Shown here one piece after another: positions 8,588 through 16,796 of a DNA stretch of 64,000 nt. The stretch is from Hufsiella ginkgonis (lineage in GTDB: Bacteria > Bacteroidota > Bacteroidia > Sphingobacteriales > Sphingobacteriaceae). The notes beneath the pieces were generated by a model. The model was not told the origin of the DNA. It ran no database searches and was given only the letters and a program-made list of their open reading frames with translations. The position numbers were made by a program, and so were the translations under genes. The DNA lies in contig NZ_WVHS01000001.1 of NCBI RefSeq assembly GCF_009834915.1, forward strand, positions 682,001 to 746,000. The letters run 5' to 3'. The first letter of the stretch is position 1. Every line of letters starts with the position of its first letter.

Positions 8588-9199
8588 TTAATCTTCGTTA
8601 AGCTTTTCGCGCAACGATTCGAGCAGACGGCCCCCTTTATAATAGTAGCGGCGCCAATAAGGCTCATCGAGGTTACTGATCATTACTCCCCGGCTAACGG
8701 AAGAGTGAGCGAACTTGTTATTGCCGATATACACGCCGATATGCGAGATCGAACGGCTCTTTATTTTGAAGAAAACGAGATCTCCTTCTTTTAATTCATT
8801 TTTGTCAACGGGATTCACCATGCTGAAGATATTCCGGGAATTATTACCGATAACCGTGTTGAATACCTTATTATATAGCTGGTAAGCGAACCCGGAACAA
8901 TCCACCCCGCGCTTGGTATCTCCGCCAAGTCGGTAGGGAGTGCCTATCCACTCATAAATGAACTGGAAAAGCTTTACATCGGATGTTTTGGATACCGCCA
9001 CACCCATGATCTGGGAGAAATAATCTTTGGCTAAGTTATCAGGGTCTTCAACTTCTTTAGGAGTTGTTTCAGGAACCGGGGCAGACACAACCCTGGTTAC
9101 TTTACTGGACTTGATTCTTGAATGCCGCTTTTTAGTTTGCGCCTGGGCAGACACAAAAAAACATAATAGCAGCATGGCCGCCAATACTTTTTTACCCAT
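8588..9199 (-). CDS. C40 family (NlpC/P60) cell-wall peptidase, secreted
   Basis: This 203-residue protein has a signal peptide (MGKKVLAAMLLLCFFVSAQA), a basic linker and an NlpC/P60 domain from about residue 72. The catalytic Cys is Cys101 in GVDCSGFAYQLYN and the catalytic His is His153 in ISHIGVYIGN. The later AHSS is the usual third site. Such enzymes cleave the D-Glu-diamino acid bond in peptidoglycan stem peptides in the periplasm. The gene stands alone, with its own promoter at 9278-9308 and the shared terminator downstream. Confidence 0.9.
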   Translation of the reverse strand: MGKKVLAAMLLLCFFVSAQAQTKKRHSRIKSSKVTRVVSAPVPETTPKEVEDPDNLAKDYFSQIMGVAVSKTSDVKLFQFIYEWIGTPYRLGGDTKRGVDCSGFAYQLYNKVFNTVIGNNSRNIFSMVNPVDKNELKEGDLVFFKIKSRSISHIGVYIGNNKFAHSSVSRGVMISNLDEPYWRRYYYKGGRLLESLREKLNED

Positions 9200-9277
9200 A
9201 TTTTTAAACTCGTTTACCAGTTAAAAAACTAAGACAATAAACGCCTCATCATGTGTGCTCCAGCACAGTGTGTATGG

Positions 9278-9308
9278 CAAAATTATGACAAAAAAACCAT
9301 TTATGCAA
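9278..9308 (-). promoter_or_regulatory. Bacteroidota-type promoter of the NlpC/P60 gene
   Basis: On the minus strand, TTG (complement 9306-9308), a 20-base spacer and TAATTTTG (complement 9278-9285) fit the -33/-7 consensus. Transcription would begin near 9271. The palindrome TGTGCT-CC-AGCACA at 9254-9267 then lies at the start of the 5' leader and could act as an operator or hairpin. Confidence 0.6.
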
Positions 9309-9414
9309 CCCTTTTGTCTTCTTTCCGCCTAACGTCCTACTACAACGTAAACTGCCTTACCAAATTGTGACGGAACAAAACATTTCCGTTTTCTTTTTTT
9401 TATCAAGATATAAT

Positions 9415-9422
9415 TAGATTTG
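9415..9422 (+). promoter_or_regulatory. Candidate -7 element of the pdhA operon
   Basis: TAGATTTG fits TAnnTTTG and lies 24 bases before the pdhA start. No good -33 element is present at the expected distance. Just upstream, CGGAA (9371-9375) and TTCCG (9384-9388) form a short inverted repeat that may bind a regulator. Confidence 0.35.
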
Positions 9423-9445
9423 CCTTCCCAAAACAGGACATAGGA

Positions 9446-10441
9446 ATGAGCTCAGTAGAAATCACGAAAGACACTTATCTGCACTGGTATGAACAAATGC
9501 TTCTCATGCGTAAATTCGAGGAGAAGTCAGGTCAGCTTTATGGACAACAAAAGATAAGGGGCTTTTGCCACTTATATATCGGACAGGAAGCAGTACTCGC
9601 CGGCGCAATGTCAGTACTGGGCCCGGGCGATTCTATGATCACTGCCTACCGCGATCACGCACATGCTTTGGCACGCGGGATGAGCGCCAACGAGATCATG
9701 GCCGAGTTATACGGCAAGGCTACAGGTTGCTCAAAAGGCAAAGGAGGTTCGATGCACATGTTCAGCAAAGAGCATAAATTTTTCGGCGGACATGGTATCG
9801 TAGGCGGACAGATCCCGTTGGGTGCCGGTATCGCATTTGCGGAGAAATACAATGGTACCACCAATGTAAATGTTTGTTACATGGGTGATGGCGCAGTTCG
9901 CCAGGGCGCGCTTAATGAAACATTTAACATGGCCATGCTTTGGAAACTCCCGGTGATCTTTGTTTGCGAAAACAACGGTTACGCAATGGGAACTTCCGTG
10001 GCACGTACCACCAATATGGTCGATATTTACAAGATCGGTCTCGGCTTCGACATGCCTTGCGCGCCGGTTGATGGCATGGATCCGGTAGCAGTGCATAACG
10101 CGATGGACGAAGCGGTTCAACGTGCCCGCAACGGCGAAGGACCTACTTTCCTCGAAATGCGCACTTATCGATATAAAGGTCACTCGATGTCTGACCCCGC
10201 AAAATACCGTACCAAAGAAGAAGTAGAGGGTTACAAAGCGAAAGACCCGATCGAGGTGGTAAAAAAAGCGATCCTTGATAACAACTATGCCGACGCAGCC
10301 TGGATCGGGGAGATCGACCAGAAGATCAAGGACATCGTAGAAGAATCAGTTAAATTCTCCGAAGAATCACCATGGCCCGACCCTTCAGAGCTTTACAAAG
10401 ACGTTTACGCACAGGAAAATTATCCTTTCATCAATAATTAA
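9446..10441 (+). CDS. pdhA: Pyruvate dehydrogenase E1 component, alpha subunit
   Basis: This 331-residue subunit uses thiamine diphosphate to decarboxylate pyruvate and passes the acetyl group to the lipoyl domain of E2. Diagnostic segments are the N-terminal MLLMRKFEEKSGQLY, GKGGSMHMFS, the TPP/Mg binding motif MGDGAVRQGALNE followed by ENNGYAMGT, and the phosphorylation-loop-like HSMSDPAKYRTKEEV. The length is normal for an E1-alpha of the alpha2beta2 type. The E2 gene follows 39 bases downstream. No E1-beta gene is in the window, so it must be elsewhere. Confidence 0.95.
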   Translation: MSSVEITKDTYLHWYEQMLLMRKFEEKSGQLYGQQKIRGFCHLYIGQEAVLAGAMSVLGPGDSMITAYRDHAHALARGMSANEIMAELYGKATGCSKGKGGSMHMFSKEHKFFGGHGIVGGQIPLGAGIAFAEKYNGTTNVNVCYMGDGAVRQGALNETFNMAMLWKLPVIFVCENNGYAMGTSVARTTNMVDIYKIGLGFDMPCAPVDGMDPVAVHNAMDEAVQRARNGEGPTFLEMRTYRYKGHSMSDPAKYRTKEEVEGYKAKDPIEVVKKAILDNNYADAAWIGEIDQKIKDIVEESVKFSEESPWPDPSELYKDVYAQENYPFINN

Positions 10442-10480
10442 GCAATCAACACTCACATAGCTAAATCCGGATAAAGAAAC

Positions 10481-12169
10481 ATGGCTGAAGTAGTAAAAAT
10501 GCCGAAAATGAGCGACACCATGACCGAAGGGGTCATCGCGAAATGGCATAAAAAAGTTGGTGATAAGGTTAGCTCAGGGGACCTGATTGCTGAAGTGGAA
10601 ACCGACAAGGCCACCATGGATTTCGAATCTTTCCAGGAAGGCACCTTACTGTACATCGGTGCAGAAGAAGGCTCGGCCGCCCCGGTAGATTCCGTGATCG
10701 CGGTATTAGGTGCAGAAGGCGAAGATTACAAAGCCGCGCTCGAAGGAGCCGGAGCTGCAGCAGCTGCGGCAAAAGAAGAAAAGCCAGCTGCCGAACCGGC
10801 ACCTGAAAAAACAGACGATAAACCTGCTGCGGAAACACCAAAAGAAGAACCAGCCAAAGCTGCGGTGACACCGGAATCGCTCGGTGCTACCGTAATTCGA
10901 ATGCCGCTCCTGAGCGACACCATGACCGAAGGCGTAATTGCCGAGTGGCATAAGAAAGTAGGCGACAAAATTAAAAGTGACGATACCCTGGCGGACGTAG
11001 AAACCGATAAAGCGACCATGGAAGTTACCGCTTACGCAGAAGGAACCCTGCTCTACGTCGGCGTTGAAAAAGGAAACGCCGCTAAAGTCAACGACATCAT
11101 TGCCATCGTTGGGAAAGAAGGTACCGACGTAACCTCATTGCTGGGCAGCGCGCCGGCGGCTGATGCAAAAGGTGATGCAAAAAAAGAAGATGAGCCTGCA
11201 AAGGAAGATGCAAAAGTTGCTGAACAACCGTCACAGGAAGAAAAAGAGCCGGCCGCTACCGCTGATTCGCGCGTGAAGGCCTCGCCTCTCGCCAAAAAGA
11301 TCGCCAAAGATAAAGGAATCGATATCGCACAAGTAAAAGGCAGCGCAGAAGGCGGCAGGATCGTTAAAAAAGATATCGAAGGGTTCACACCTTCCACCAA
11401 GCAGGTGGAAGAGGCTGCACCAGCGCCGGCAGCAAAACCTGCTGGTACAACTTCCACTTCCGTTACTATTCCACAGTTTATCGGCCAGGAAAAATATACA
11501 GAGAAACCTGTTACCCAAATGCGCAAGGTAATTGCCAAGCGCCTCTCAGAAAGCCTTTTTACTGCTCCGCATTTCTATCTCACTATGAGCATAGATATGG
11601 ATGGCGCAATGGCGGCCCGTGCCAAGATCAACGAGTTTGCACCGGTAAAGATCTCCTTTAACGACATGGTGCTAAAGGCGGTGGCCGTCGCCCTGAAACA
11701 ACATCCAAATGTGAATTCTTCCTGGTTAGGCGACAAGATCCGCTATAACGAACACGTAAATATCGGTGTGGCCGTTGCAGTTGAAGATGGTCTGCTGGTA
11801 CCGGTAGTTCGCTTTGCCGATGGAAAAACTTTATCGCATATCTCAGCTGAAGTGAAAGATTTCGCACAGCGCGCCAAAGCCAAGAAGCTGCAGCCCGCTG
11901 ATTGGGAAGGTTCTACTTTCACGATCTCTAACCTCGGCATGTTTGGTATCGATGAGTTTACCGCGATCATTAATCCACCAGACGCTTGTATCCTCGCCGT
12001 AGGCGGTATACAACAAGTGCCGGTAGTGAAAAATGGCGCCGTAGTGCCCGGCAACGTGATGAAAGTAACGCTTAGCTGCGACCACCGTGTAGTTGACGGC
12101 GCAACCGGATCCGCGTTCCTGCAAACTTTGAAAGCGTTATTGGAAGAGCCTGTTAGGTTACTCGTTTAA
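10481..12169 (+). CDS. pdhC: Pyruvate dehydrogenase E2, dihydrolipoamide acetyltransferase
   Basis: This 562-residue protein has two lipoyl domains with lipoylated lysines at K43 and K177 (both in ETDKATM), each followed by an Ala/Pro/Glu/Lys-rich flexible linker. A peripheral-subunit-binding domain follows at about residues 262-302 (SPLAKKIAKDKGIDI...GRIVKKDI). The C-terminal acetyltransferase domain carries the active-site DHRVVDG with His535. It transfers acetyl groups from lipoamide to CoA in the pyruvate dehydrogenase complex. The duplicated lipoyl domain is a common variation. It is co-transcribed with pdhA and ends at the terminator at 12206-12253. Confidence 0.95.
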   Translation: MAEVVKMPKMSDTMTEGVIAKWHKKVGDKVSSGDLIAEVETDKATMDFESFQEGTLLYIGAEEGSAAPVDSVIAVLGAEGEDYKAALEGAGAAAAAAKEEKPAAEPAPEKTDDKPAAETPKEEPAKAAVTPESLGATVIRMPLLSDTMTEGVIAEWHKKVGDKIKSDDTLADVETDKATMEVTAYAEGTLLYVGVEKGNAAKVNDIIAIVGKEGTDVTSLLGSAPAADAKGDAKKEDEPAKEDAKVAEQPSQEEKEPAATADSRVKASPLAKKIAKDKGIDIAQVKGSAEGGRIVKKDIEGFTPSTKQVEEAAPAPAAKPAGTTSTSVTIPQFIGQEKYTEKPVTQMRKVIAKRLSESLFTAPHFYLTMSIDMDGAMAARAKINEFAPVKISFNDMVLKAVAVALKQHPNVNSSWLGDKIRYNEHVNIGVAVAVEDGLLVPVVRFADGKTLSHISAEVKDFAQRAKAKKLQPADWEGSTFTISNLGMFGIDEFTAIINPPDACILAVGGIQQVPVVKNGAVVPGNVMKVTLSCDHRVVDGATGSAFLQTLKALLEEPVRLLV

Positions 12170-12205
12170 AAACGAGCCCTGCGCTACTTTACAGAACTTA
12201 TACCT

Positions 12206-12253
12206 GGGAACGAGATACGAAGCTTTACGCTGACTTATCTCATTCCCTTTTTT
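12206..12253 (+). terminator. Terminator of the pdhA-pdhC operon
   Basis: GGGAACGAGATA (12206-12217) pairs with TATCTCATTCCC (12236-12247) with a single mismatch, and six T residues follow at 12248-12253. It ends 12 bases before the stop of the convergent large secreted-protein gene. Confidence 0.8.
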
Positions 12254-12265
12254 ATGCTCATTACC

Positions 12266-15200
12266 TCACTCTTTTAAAAATCTTGCCCTACCCAGGACCT
12301 TCCCGGATGCCGTTTGCAACTCCGCAATGTACTGACCCGCTTGAAGACCGGAAATATCATGCTCCCGGAACCCCGAAAACGATAGCCGCTTACAACCGAG
12401 CATATCATAGATCACTAGTGTAGCCGGCGGCCCTACCACTAAACTGCTTTGAACATTTATCCTGGTCTTTACCGGGTTTGGATAGACCAGTATCGAATTA
12501 CCCTCCAGGAGACGATCCACCTCTTTCCCGGATTTAAATATTATTTCGAATCGTCCTTCCTCCGCGGCGCTATTATCGGCTTCCTGCGTGAAATTATATG
12601 CTTCTGACCCGGGTATTGGTGTCAATCGCCCGGTCAGCAGGTCATGCAGGAAGAGGTCGTACTTTTCCAGCCCGGGCGATCGGGAAAACTTTAGCGAGGC
12701 GTTTACCTTACCTGGTACCTGTATATTTAACGGGATCCGCATACTATCAACGATACCCGGAATGAAATTGATGGCAAGCTTAACCAGGTCATTACTCAAA
12801 CTTGAAATAGCCGGAAGCGTACCCGGAAAGGCGACCGCATCAAGTTCATCAGTACCTGGTTTACTTTGATCGTTAAACACGATAGCGGTCTCATCGGCCG
12901 CGGTGCCCACGGCCACTTGAATCCTTAACAAAGCAGCGGTCGGTTCCTGGTTGCCCGAACTACTATGCCGCCATCCGGGAGCGGTACTAAGGCTGGGCAG
13001 AAATTTTTTACCTGGTGCAACCAATAACCTGTCAGGCGAAGCGTTCACCGCCTTACATGTTTCGTTAAACGTCACCGAAGCTTCCGGTCCCAGCGCCTTC
13101 ACATAGAACGCCTGTCCCGGTTGAATATAGGGTAATGCCGAAGCTGCTCCCGTTACCGGGCTGTTCACCACCACTCCGTTGCTATACGTAATCATTCCAC
13201 CGCCGGGCTTGATAATAGCTATCATGTCTTGTGTATTCGTCCTGCTTACTTGCCGCCAATCTATCGTTGATGGATACGGGTTCCCGATAACGTGATAGCC
13301 ATTATAAACATCTCCCGCGTTATTGGTATACCCCAGCGTTACTGTTCTGCTCCTTTTGTAAACAGGACCTTTATAGCTAATCACCACGTCTTCCGGCACG
13401 GCATAATTGCCCGATGTAGCATTGAGCTTATGAAAAGGGTCAGACCTGTTTCCCCTAAAATACAGGAAGAAGCCAAATCCCGATCCCACATAGGCTGAGG
13501 TAGCACACCGCTGAAAAATATCCGGCAGCGGGCGGTACGACACCTGTCCCTTCCCCGCCGGCTCATAGTAGGTCTGGATAGTGATCGCCTGCGGCTGAAG
13601 CGGTCCACCCGGATCAAACCCGGAAGCCACCCCTCCGGGCCCGGTAATAAGCACCTGCTCCTGTATTTGGCGAAACACTGACCTATCCGATAACGCGTCA
13701 TCGACCGGTGGCGATAACATCCTCGTTCCACGCATCCCCGCTCCGCCGGAGAGCCAGCATTGAACGGTTACATCGCCAAGCACATCTGCAAACGACGAAA
13801 GAGGGCCGATCGCCGCAGAACCGGTAGCCGACGACAATAGTACCAGGTAGCCGTTGCTGTTAAGCTTGCCGGACAGCACATTCAATTGTTCCTTCACATA
13901 TAAAGTGTTGGCCAGCGTGATGATGCGGCCCGATGTACGATTCAGCTCTATATATTTCAAGGTACGGTTGGACGGGGGACCACCGGGATTAAACCGAAGC
14001 GTGGCATTCCCCCCGGAACCCTGTATATACACCGACGCCTGTTCAGACCCCGTTAACCATCCGCCTTCCTGGATCGATATAGATAAATTAAGAAAAAGCC
14101 GGCTCCCCGAAAGATTGAGCGTACTTACGCTATCGATACGCAGCGTGCCGTCGATGATCAGCGCCGATGCATCAGCCAGCATCACTTCTCCCGCTCCGGG
14201 CATCCGGTTAATCACGAGGTCCTCAAGCGTGAAATTTGCCGCAGATGCCTGCGAAAGACCGATCACAACACGCGAAGTTCCGTTCCCCCTTACCGTGATT
14301 CCAGACGCGGTTCCGGCATACAGGGTTCCCTGGCAAACAAGGTTTCCCTGACCGGGATTACCTCCGTTCACCCCGAGCGTAACGGTGGCATTTGAAGGCA
14401 GCGTGACCGAAGACCCGGCAGCGATCATCAGCTCCGTTCTCGCCGTAAAAGAGTTCTGAAACGTAACGCCGGATGGCCTTATTACCGTGATCTTGTTAAA
14501 CACCGTATTTGTGGTTAGTCTTAGTGAAGTGATCGCCGGGCCCGTCCCGGCAACCGCCAGATCGGCCGTCTCTGCACCCGACAAGCTTCCGTTACCCGCA
14601 ATATTGCCCTTAATGGTAATGGTGTTCATCGAACCGGTCAGCAGCCTGTCGGTCGCCGATACCAAGGCCAGCGGCCCAAGCAACTGCAGCGGGTTGGCCG
14701 TGGTATTGTCTTTAAAGGCGAGGGAAACGGGTCCTGAGGAAGCAGACTTATTAACAGTGATACCCGGGTAGAAAAACATCGAACCGTCTGAGGGAATAGA
14801 GGCATTCTCCGTTCCCGAGAATTTGAAGATGGTCCGCTCCCTTTTATAAAGTTTGTTTATTGTCGCCGGCGAATTCCCGGTAATATTATCCGCGAATGAG
14901 ATCACCATATCATCATCGAATTCCAGCCCATAAAGGTCCAGGTTCAGCTGGCTCAGCGTCCATACGCCTGCACCCGACCAATAACTATGCCCATGAAGGA
15001 AAAGCGTTCCTTTTCCCGAATTACTGTTCCACAATATCAGTTCGCCGAGATTGCGGATATTTCCCTTAATATGCAGCGATGAGCCATTGACGGTAAGGAC
15101 AAGCTTGGCACCCGCTTCGATCGACAGGAACGCGAGCGGATTTGCCGTGATCATGTTGAGGTTTACAATAGTACCGGACCTGATCAAGACAGAATCATTT

Positions 15201-15349
15201 ACCGCCGGAATTATGGCTCCCCATGTAGCTTCGTTACTCCAGTTACCACTTATTTTACTTGATTTTATAGTCGCTACTGCCGTCCCGCGAACGGCTGCCA
15301 ACAGCATAACGATTATCGCCACCGTTAAATATCTTTTCATAACCTCCAT
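12266..15349 (-). CDS. Large T9SS-secreted surface protein with type A sorting domain
   Basis: This 1027-residue protein has a signal peptide (residues about 1-27). A repeat-rich body begins with SGNWSNEATWGAIIPAVNDS, a pattern seen at the start of many Bacteroidota beta-helix surface proteins. A long Ser/Thr/Gly/Asn-rich beta-strand region follows, probably a parallel beta-helix. The last ~80 residues, from SILVYPNPVKTRINVQSS to SGLQAGQYIAELQT and a final KVLGRARFLKE, are a Por secretion-system (type A) C-terminal sorting domain. That predicts export through the type IX system and attachment to the surface. No catalytic motif is visible; adhesion is the likeliest role. Its promoter region is shared with the divergent small gene at 15441. 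Confidence 0.8.
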   Translation of the reverse strand: MEVMKRYLTVAIIVMLLAAVRGTAVATIKSSKISGNWSNEATWGAIIPAVNDSVLIRSGTIVNLNMITANPLAFLSIEAGAKLVLTVNGSSLHIKGNIRNLGELILWNSNSGKGTLFLHGHSYWSGAGVWTLSQLNLDLYGLEFDDDMVISFADNITGNSPATINKLYKRERTIFKFSGTENASIPSDGSMFFYPGITVNKSASSGPVSLAFKDNTTANPLQLLGPLALVSATDRLLTGSMNTITIKGNIAGNGSLSGAETADLAVAGTGPAITSLRLTTNTVFNKITVIRPSGVTFQNSFTARTELMIAAGSSVTLPSNATVTLGVNGGNPGQGNLVCQGTLYAGTASGITVRGNGTSRVVIGLSQASAANFTLEDLVINRMPGAGEVMLADASALIIDGTLRIDSVSTLNLSGSRLFLNLSISIQEGGWLTGSEQASVYIQGSGGNATLRFNPGGPPSNRTLKYIELNRTSGRIITLANTLYVKEQLNVLSGKLNSNGYLVLLSSATGSAAIGPLSSFADVLGDVTVQCWLSGGAGMRGTRMLSPPVDDALSDRSVFRQIQEQVLITGPGGVASGFDPGGPLQPQAITIQTYYEPAGKGQVSYRPLPDIFQRCATSAYVGSGFGFFLYFRGNRSDPFHKLNATSGNYAVPEDVVISYKGPVYKRSRTVTLGYTNNAGDVYNGYHVIGNPYPSTIDWRQVSRTNTQDMIAIIKPGGGMITYSNGVVVNSPVTGAASALPYIQPGQAFYVKALGPEASVTFNETCKAVNASPDRLLVAPGKKFLPSLSTAPGWRHSSSGNQEPTAALLRIQVAVGTAADETAIVFNDQSKPGTDELDAVAFPGTLPAISSLSNDLVKLAINFIPGIVDSMRIPLNIQVPGKVNASLKFSRSPGLEKYDLFLHDLLTGRLTPIPGSEAYNFTQEADNSAAEEGRFEIIFKSGKEVDRLLEGNSILVYPNPVKTRINVQSSLVVGPPATLVIYDMLGCKRLSFSGFREHDISGLQAGQYIAELQTASGKVLGRARFLKE

Positions 15350-15364
15350 ATTGAGAAGGCTAAA

Positions 15365-15390
15365 TTAAAATATTATTTTAAATAAAATAA
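15365..15390. promoter_or_regulatory. Nested AT palindromes between divergent secreted-protein genes
   Basis: TTAAAATA-T-TATTTTAA (15365-15381) is a perfect palindrome. It overlaps a second one, TTATTTTA-AA-TAAAATAA (15373-15390). The whole 15350-15440 gap is very AT-rich and must carry both divergent promoters, so these sites may bind a regulator or simply reflect base composition. Confidence 0.35.
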
Positions 15391-15440
15391 CTATTGATTA
15401 ATTATTATTTATAATTTTACGAAATAATTAATTAAATAAC

Positions 15441-15659
15441 ATGAAACGACTGATCGCTTTGTTATTATTGCTGATAATAACCTGTATGGCAGCGAATACT
15501 TTTGCAGCGGCAGATCCCTGTGACCTGGACCCGTTCTGCGACGATCCTGATTATGGCGAACAGGTTCCGCTCGACAATAGCCTGTGGATGCTACTGGTAG
15601 CTGGGACGATTTATGGCGTCAGGGTATTGGGACAGCAAAAAGAAAGGTCCCCGACCTGA
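15441..15659 (+). CDS. Small exported protein with PID-CTERM-like C-terminal segment
   Basis: This 72-residue protein has a signal peptide (MKRLIALLLLLIITCMAANTFA), a short acidic, Cys-containing mature part (DPCDLDPFCDDPDYGEQ), and a C-terminal VPLDNSLWMLLVAGTIYGV with basic residues after it. The VPxDxxLxxLLxAGxxYG pattern is what I know as the PID-CTERM-type sorting tail of small Bacteroidota proteins. The assignment is from memory of the motif. It is divergent from the T9SS cargo gene. Its stop codon lies inside the strong hairpin at 15645-15672. Confidence 0.6.
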   Translation: MKRLIALLLLLIITCMAANTFAAADPCDLDPFCDDPDYGEQVPLDNSLWMLLVAGTIYGVRVLGQQKERSPT

Positions 15660-15672
15660 CGACCGGGGACCT
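15645..15672. terminator. Strong hairpin overlapping the end of the small gene
   Basis: AGGTCCCCG (15645-15653) pairs perfectly with CGGGGACCT (15664-15672) around a 10-base loop that contains the TGA stop at 15657-15659. No T-run follows on the plus strand. It sits between two converging genes and could terminate or stabilise either transcript. Confidence 0.55.
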
Positions 15673-15693
15673 GTATCTTTGCTAATATTAAAG

Positions 15694-15996
15694 TTACAGC
15701 GCTACTAAATTCGGGTTGTATTTTATGAATTCGGCATATGCACGACTGATGTCACGAACAGAGGTGATCTCCAGGTTATCTCCCCAGGGTGTCCATGAAA
15801 CAAATTTCTTATCCTGCAGGGACGGCGACGCTTTACCGTCTGCTTTGCGGATCGGTGTTTCCTCATAGATACCAAAATTATCAAGCGTGTAGTACTTGAT
15901 CTTCTTGGACCTGCTGCTCAGAATGTGGGATTTCGATAACTTGAATCCCATACTTTTGATCCAATTCCTGATGGAAGATGCTTTGTTAGGTGTCAT
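15694..15996 (-). CDS. Hypothetical protein, 100 residues
   Basis: This is a basic, soluble-looking 100-residue protein with no signal peptide or membrane segment. It starts MTPNKASSIRNWIKSMGFKL, has a Lys/Ser-rich region (SSRSKKIKYYTLDNFGIY) and ends EFIKYNPNLVAL. The gene is complete, with a normal start and a 25-base gap from the strong hairpin at its 3' side. I do not recognise the family. The first ~40 residues could form a small DNA- or RNA-binding helical unit, but this is only an impression from the charge pattern. Confidence 0.55.
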   Translation of the reverse strand: MTPNKASSIRNWIKSMGFKLSKSHILSSRSKKIKYYTLDNFGIYEETPIRKADGKASPSLQDKKFVSWTPWGDNLEITSVRDISRAYAEFIKYNPNLVAL

Positions 15997-16120
15997 GGTG
16001 ATGCTTTTTATTGTTTATCATAGATGTGATTTACAATAGGTTAACATCATTCCTAACGCAATGTTTAAGATTTTTGAAAACAAAAAAACCCCACGATTGT
16101 GGATAAACGCCACAAGCGAA

Positions 16121-16678
16121 TTACCGGTTCGTTGTACCGGTAACCGGTACATCCCGATGTTTGGCGCCATATTGAACAGACGCTGTTTTTACTTCGCCAT
16201 TATCGGCGACCGTTACTTTAAACAAGTAGTCATAGTCTTCGTCCGATAACGCCTTTACGGGTCTTTTGCCCCCGAAAGCTTCTACCAGTTCCAGCACGGT
16301 ATTGGAATGGCCAACAACCAGGACGCTTTTCCCCCTAAAAGCGGCAACGACCTCCTTCGCCAACGCGCCGGGATCTTTGGGATCATACGAGATGATGGTA
16401 AGTCCCGCACGTGCTGCCAGCGGCGCCCCGGTTGCCTGGGTACGTTTATATTTAGTTGAATAGATTGCGGCCACCCGCTGATCTGCCAGGTAAGTATCCA
16501 AGTCCTTTGCGCGCTGCGTCCCAGCGTCAGAAAGCGGCGGATCAGCATTTTTCGGGTCAGAAACATCTTTCTCCGCATGCCTTACTACCCAGACGGTAGT
16601 TTGTGCGAAACTTTTTCCAAAGCCAAGGCAGCCGATGATGAGTAGTAAACGAAGCAGGGCGGTGAAGGATCTTTTCAT
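16121..16678 (-). CDS. Secreted histidine phosphatase (phosphoglycerate mutase-like)
   Basis: With the start at 16678 the protein has 185 residues and a clean signal peptide (MKRSFTALLRLLLIIGCLGFGKSFAQ). An ATG six codons upstream at 16696 is also possible. The catalytic RHG-type motif is VVRHAEKD. Other features are IYSTKYKRTQATGAPLA (the second Arg region) and VLVVGHSNTVLELVEAF (the second catalytic His). Members of this branch-1 family remove phosphate from small molecules or proteins, with the phospho-His as intermediate. The signal peptide places it in the periplasm. The substrate is unknown. It is divergent from the YihY gene. Confidence 0.85.
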   Translation of the reverse strand: MKRSFTALLRLLLIIGCLGFGKSFAQTTVWVVRHAEKDVSDPKNADPPLSDAGTQRAKDLDTYLADQRVAAIYSTKYKRTQATGAPLAARAGLTIISYDPKDPGALAKEVVAAFRGKSVLVVGHSNTVLELVEAFGGKRPVKALSDEDYDYLFKVTVADNGEVKTASVQYGAKHRDVPVTGTTNR

Positions 16679-16750
16679 AATTCCGGTGATTAGCAAACCA
16701 AATATAGTGTCGTGTGCGGGTTATCCAATAAACTTTAACTTTCATCAAAC

Positions 16751-16765
16751 ACTTTAGTGTAAAGT
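16751..16765. promoter_or_regulatory. Palindrome between divergent phosphatase and YihY genes
   Basis: ACTTTA-GTG-TAAAGT is a perfect 15-base palindrome 31 bases before the YihY start and within the roughly 100-base divergent promoter region. Similar AAACTTTA/TAAAGTTT pieces lie on both sides of it. It could be an operator; nothing else supports this. Confidence 0.3.
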
Positions 16766-16796
16766 TTCATTTAACAACCAAACGGGAAAAAGATTT

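Noticed and set aside
9371-9388. CGGAA...TTCCG as a terminator upstream of pdhA
   Set aside because: The stem is only five base pairs with no following T-run in a useful position; it could be an operator at most.
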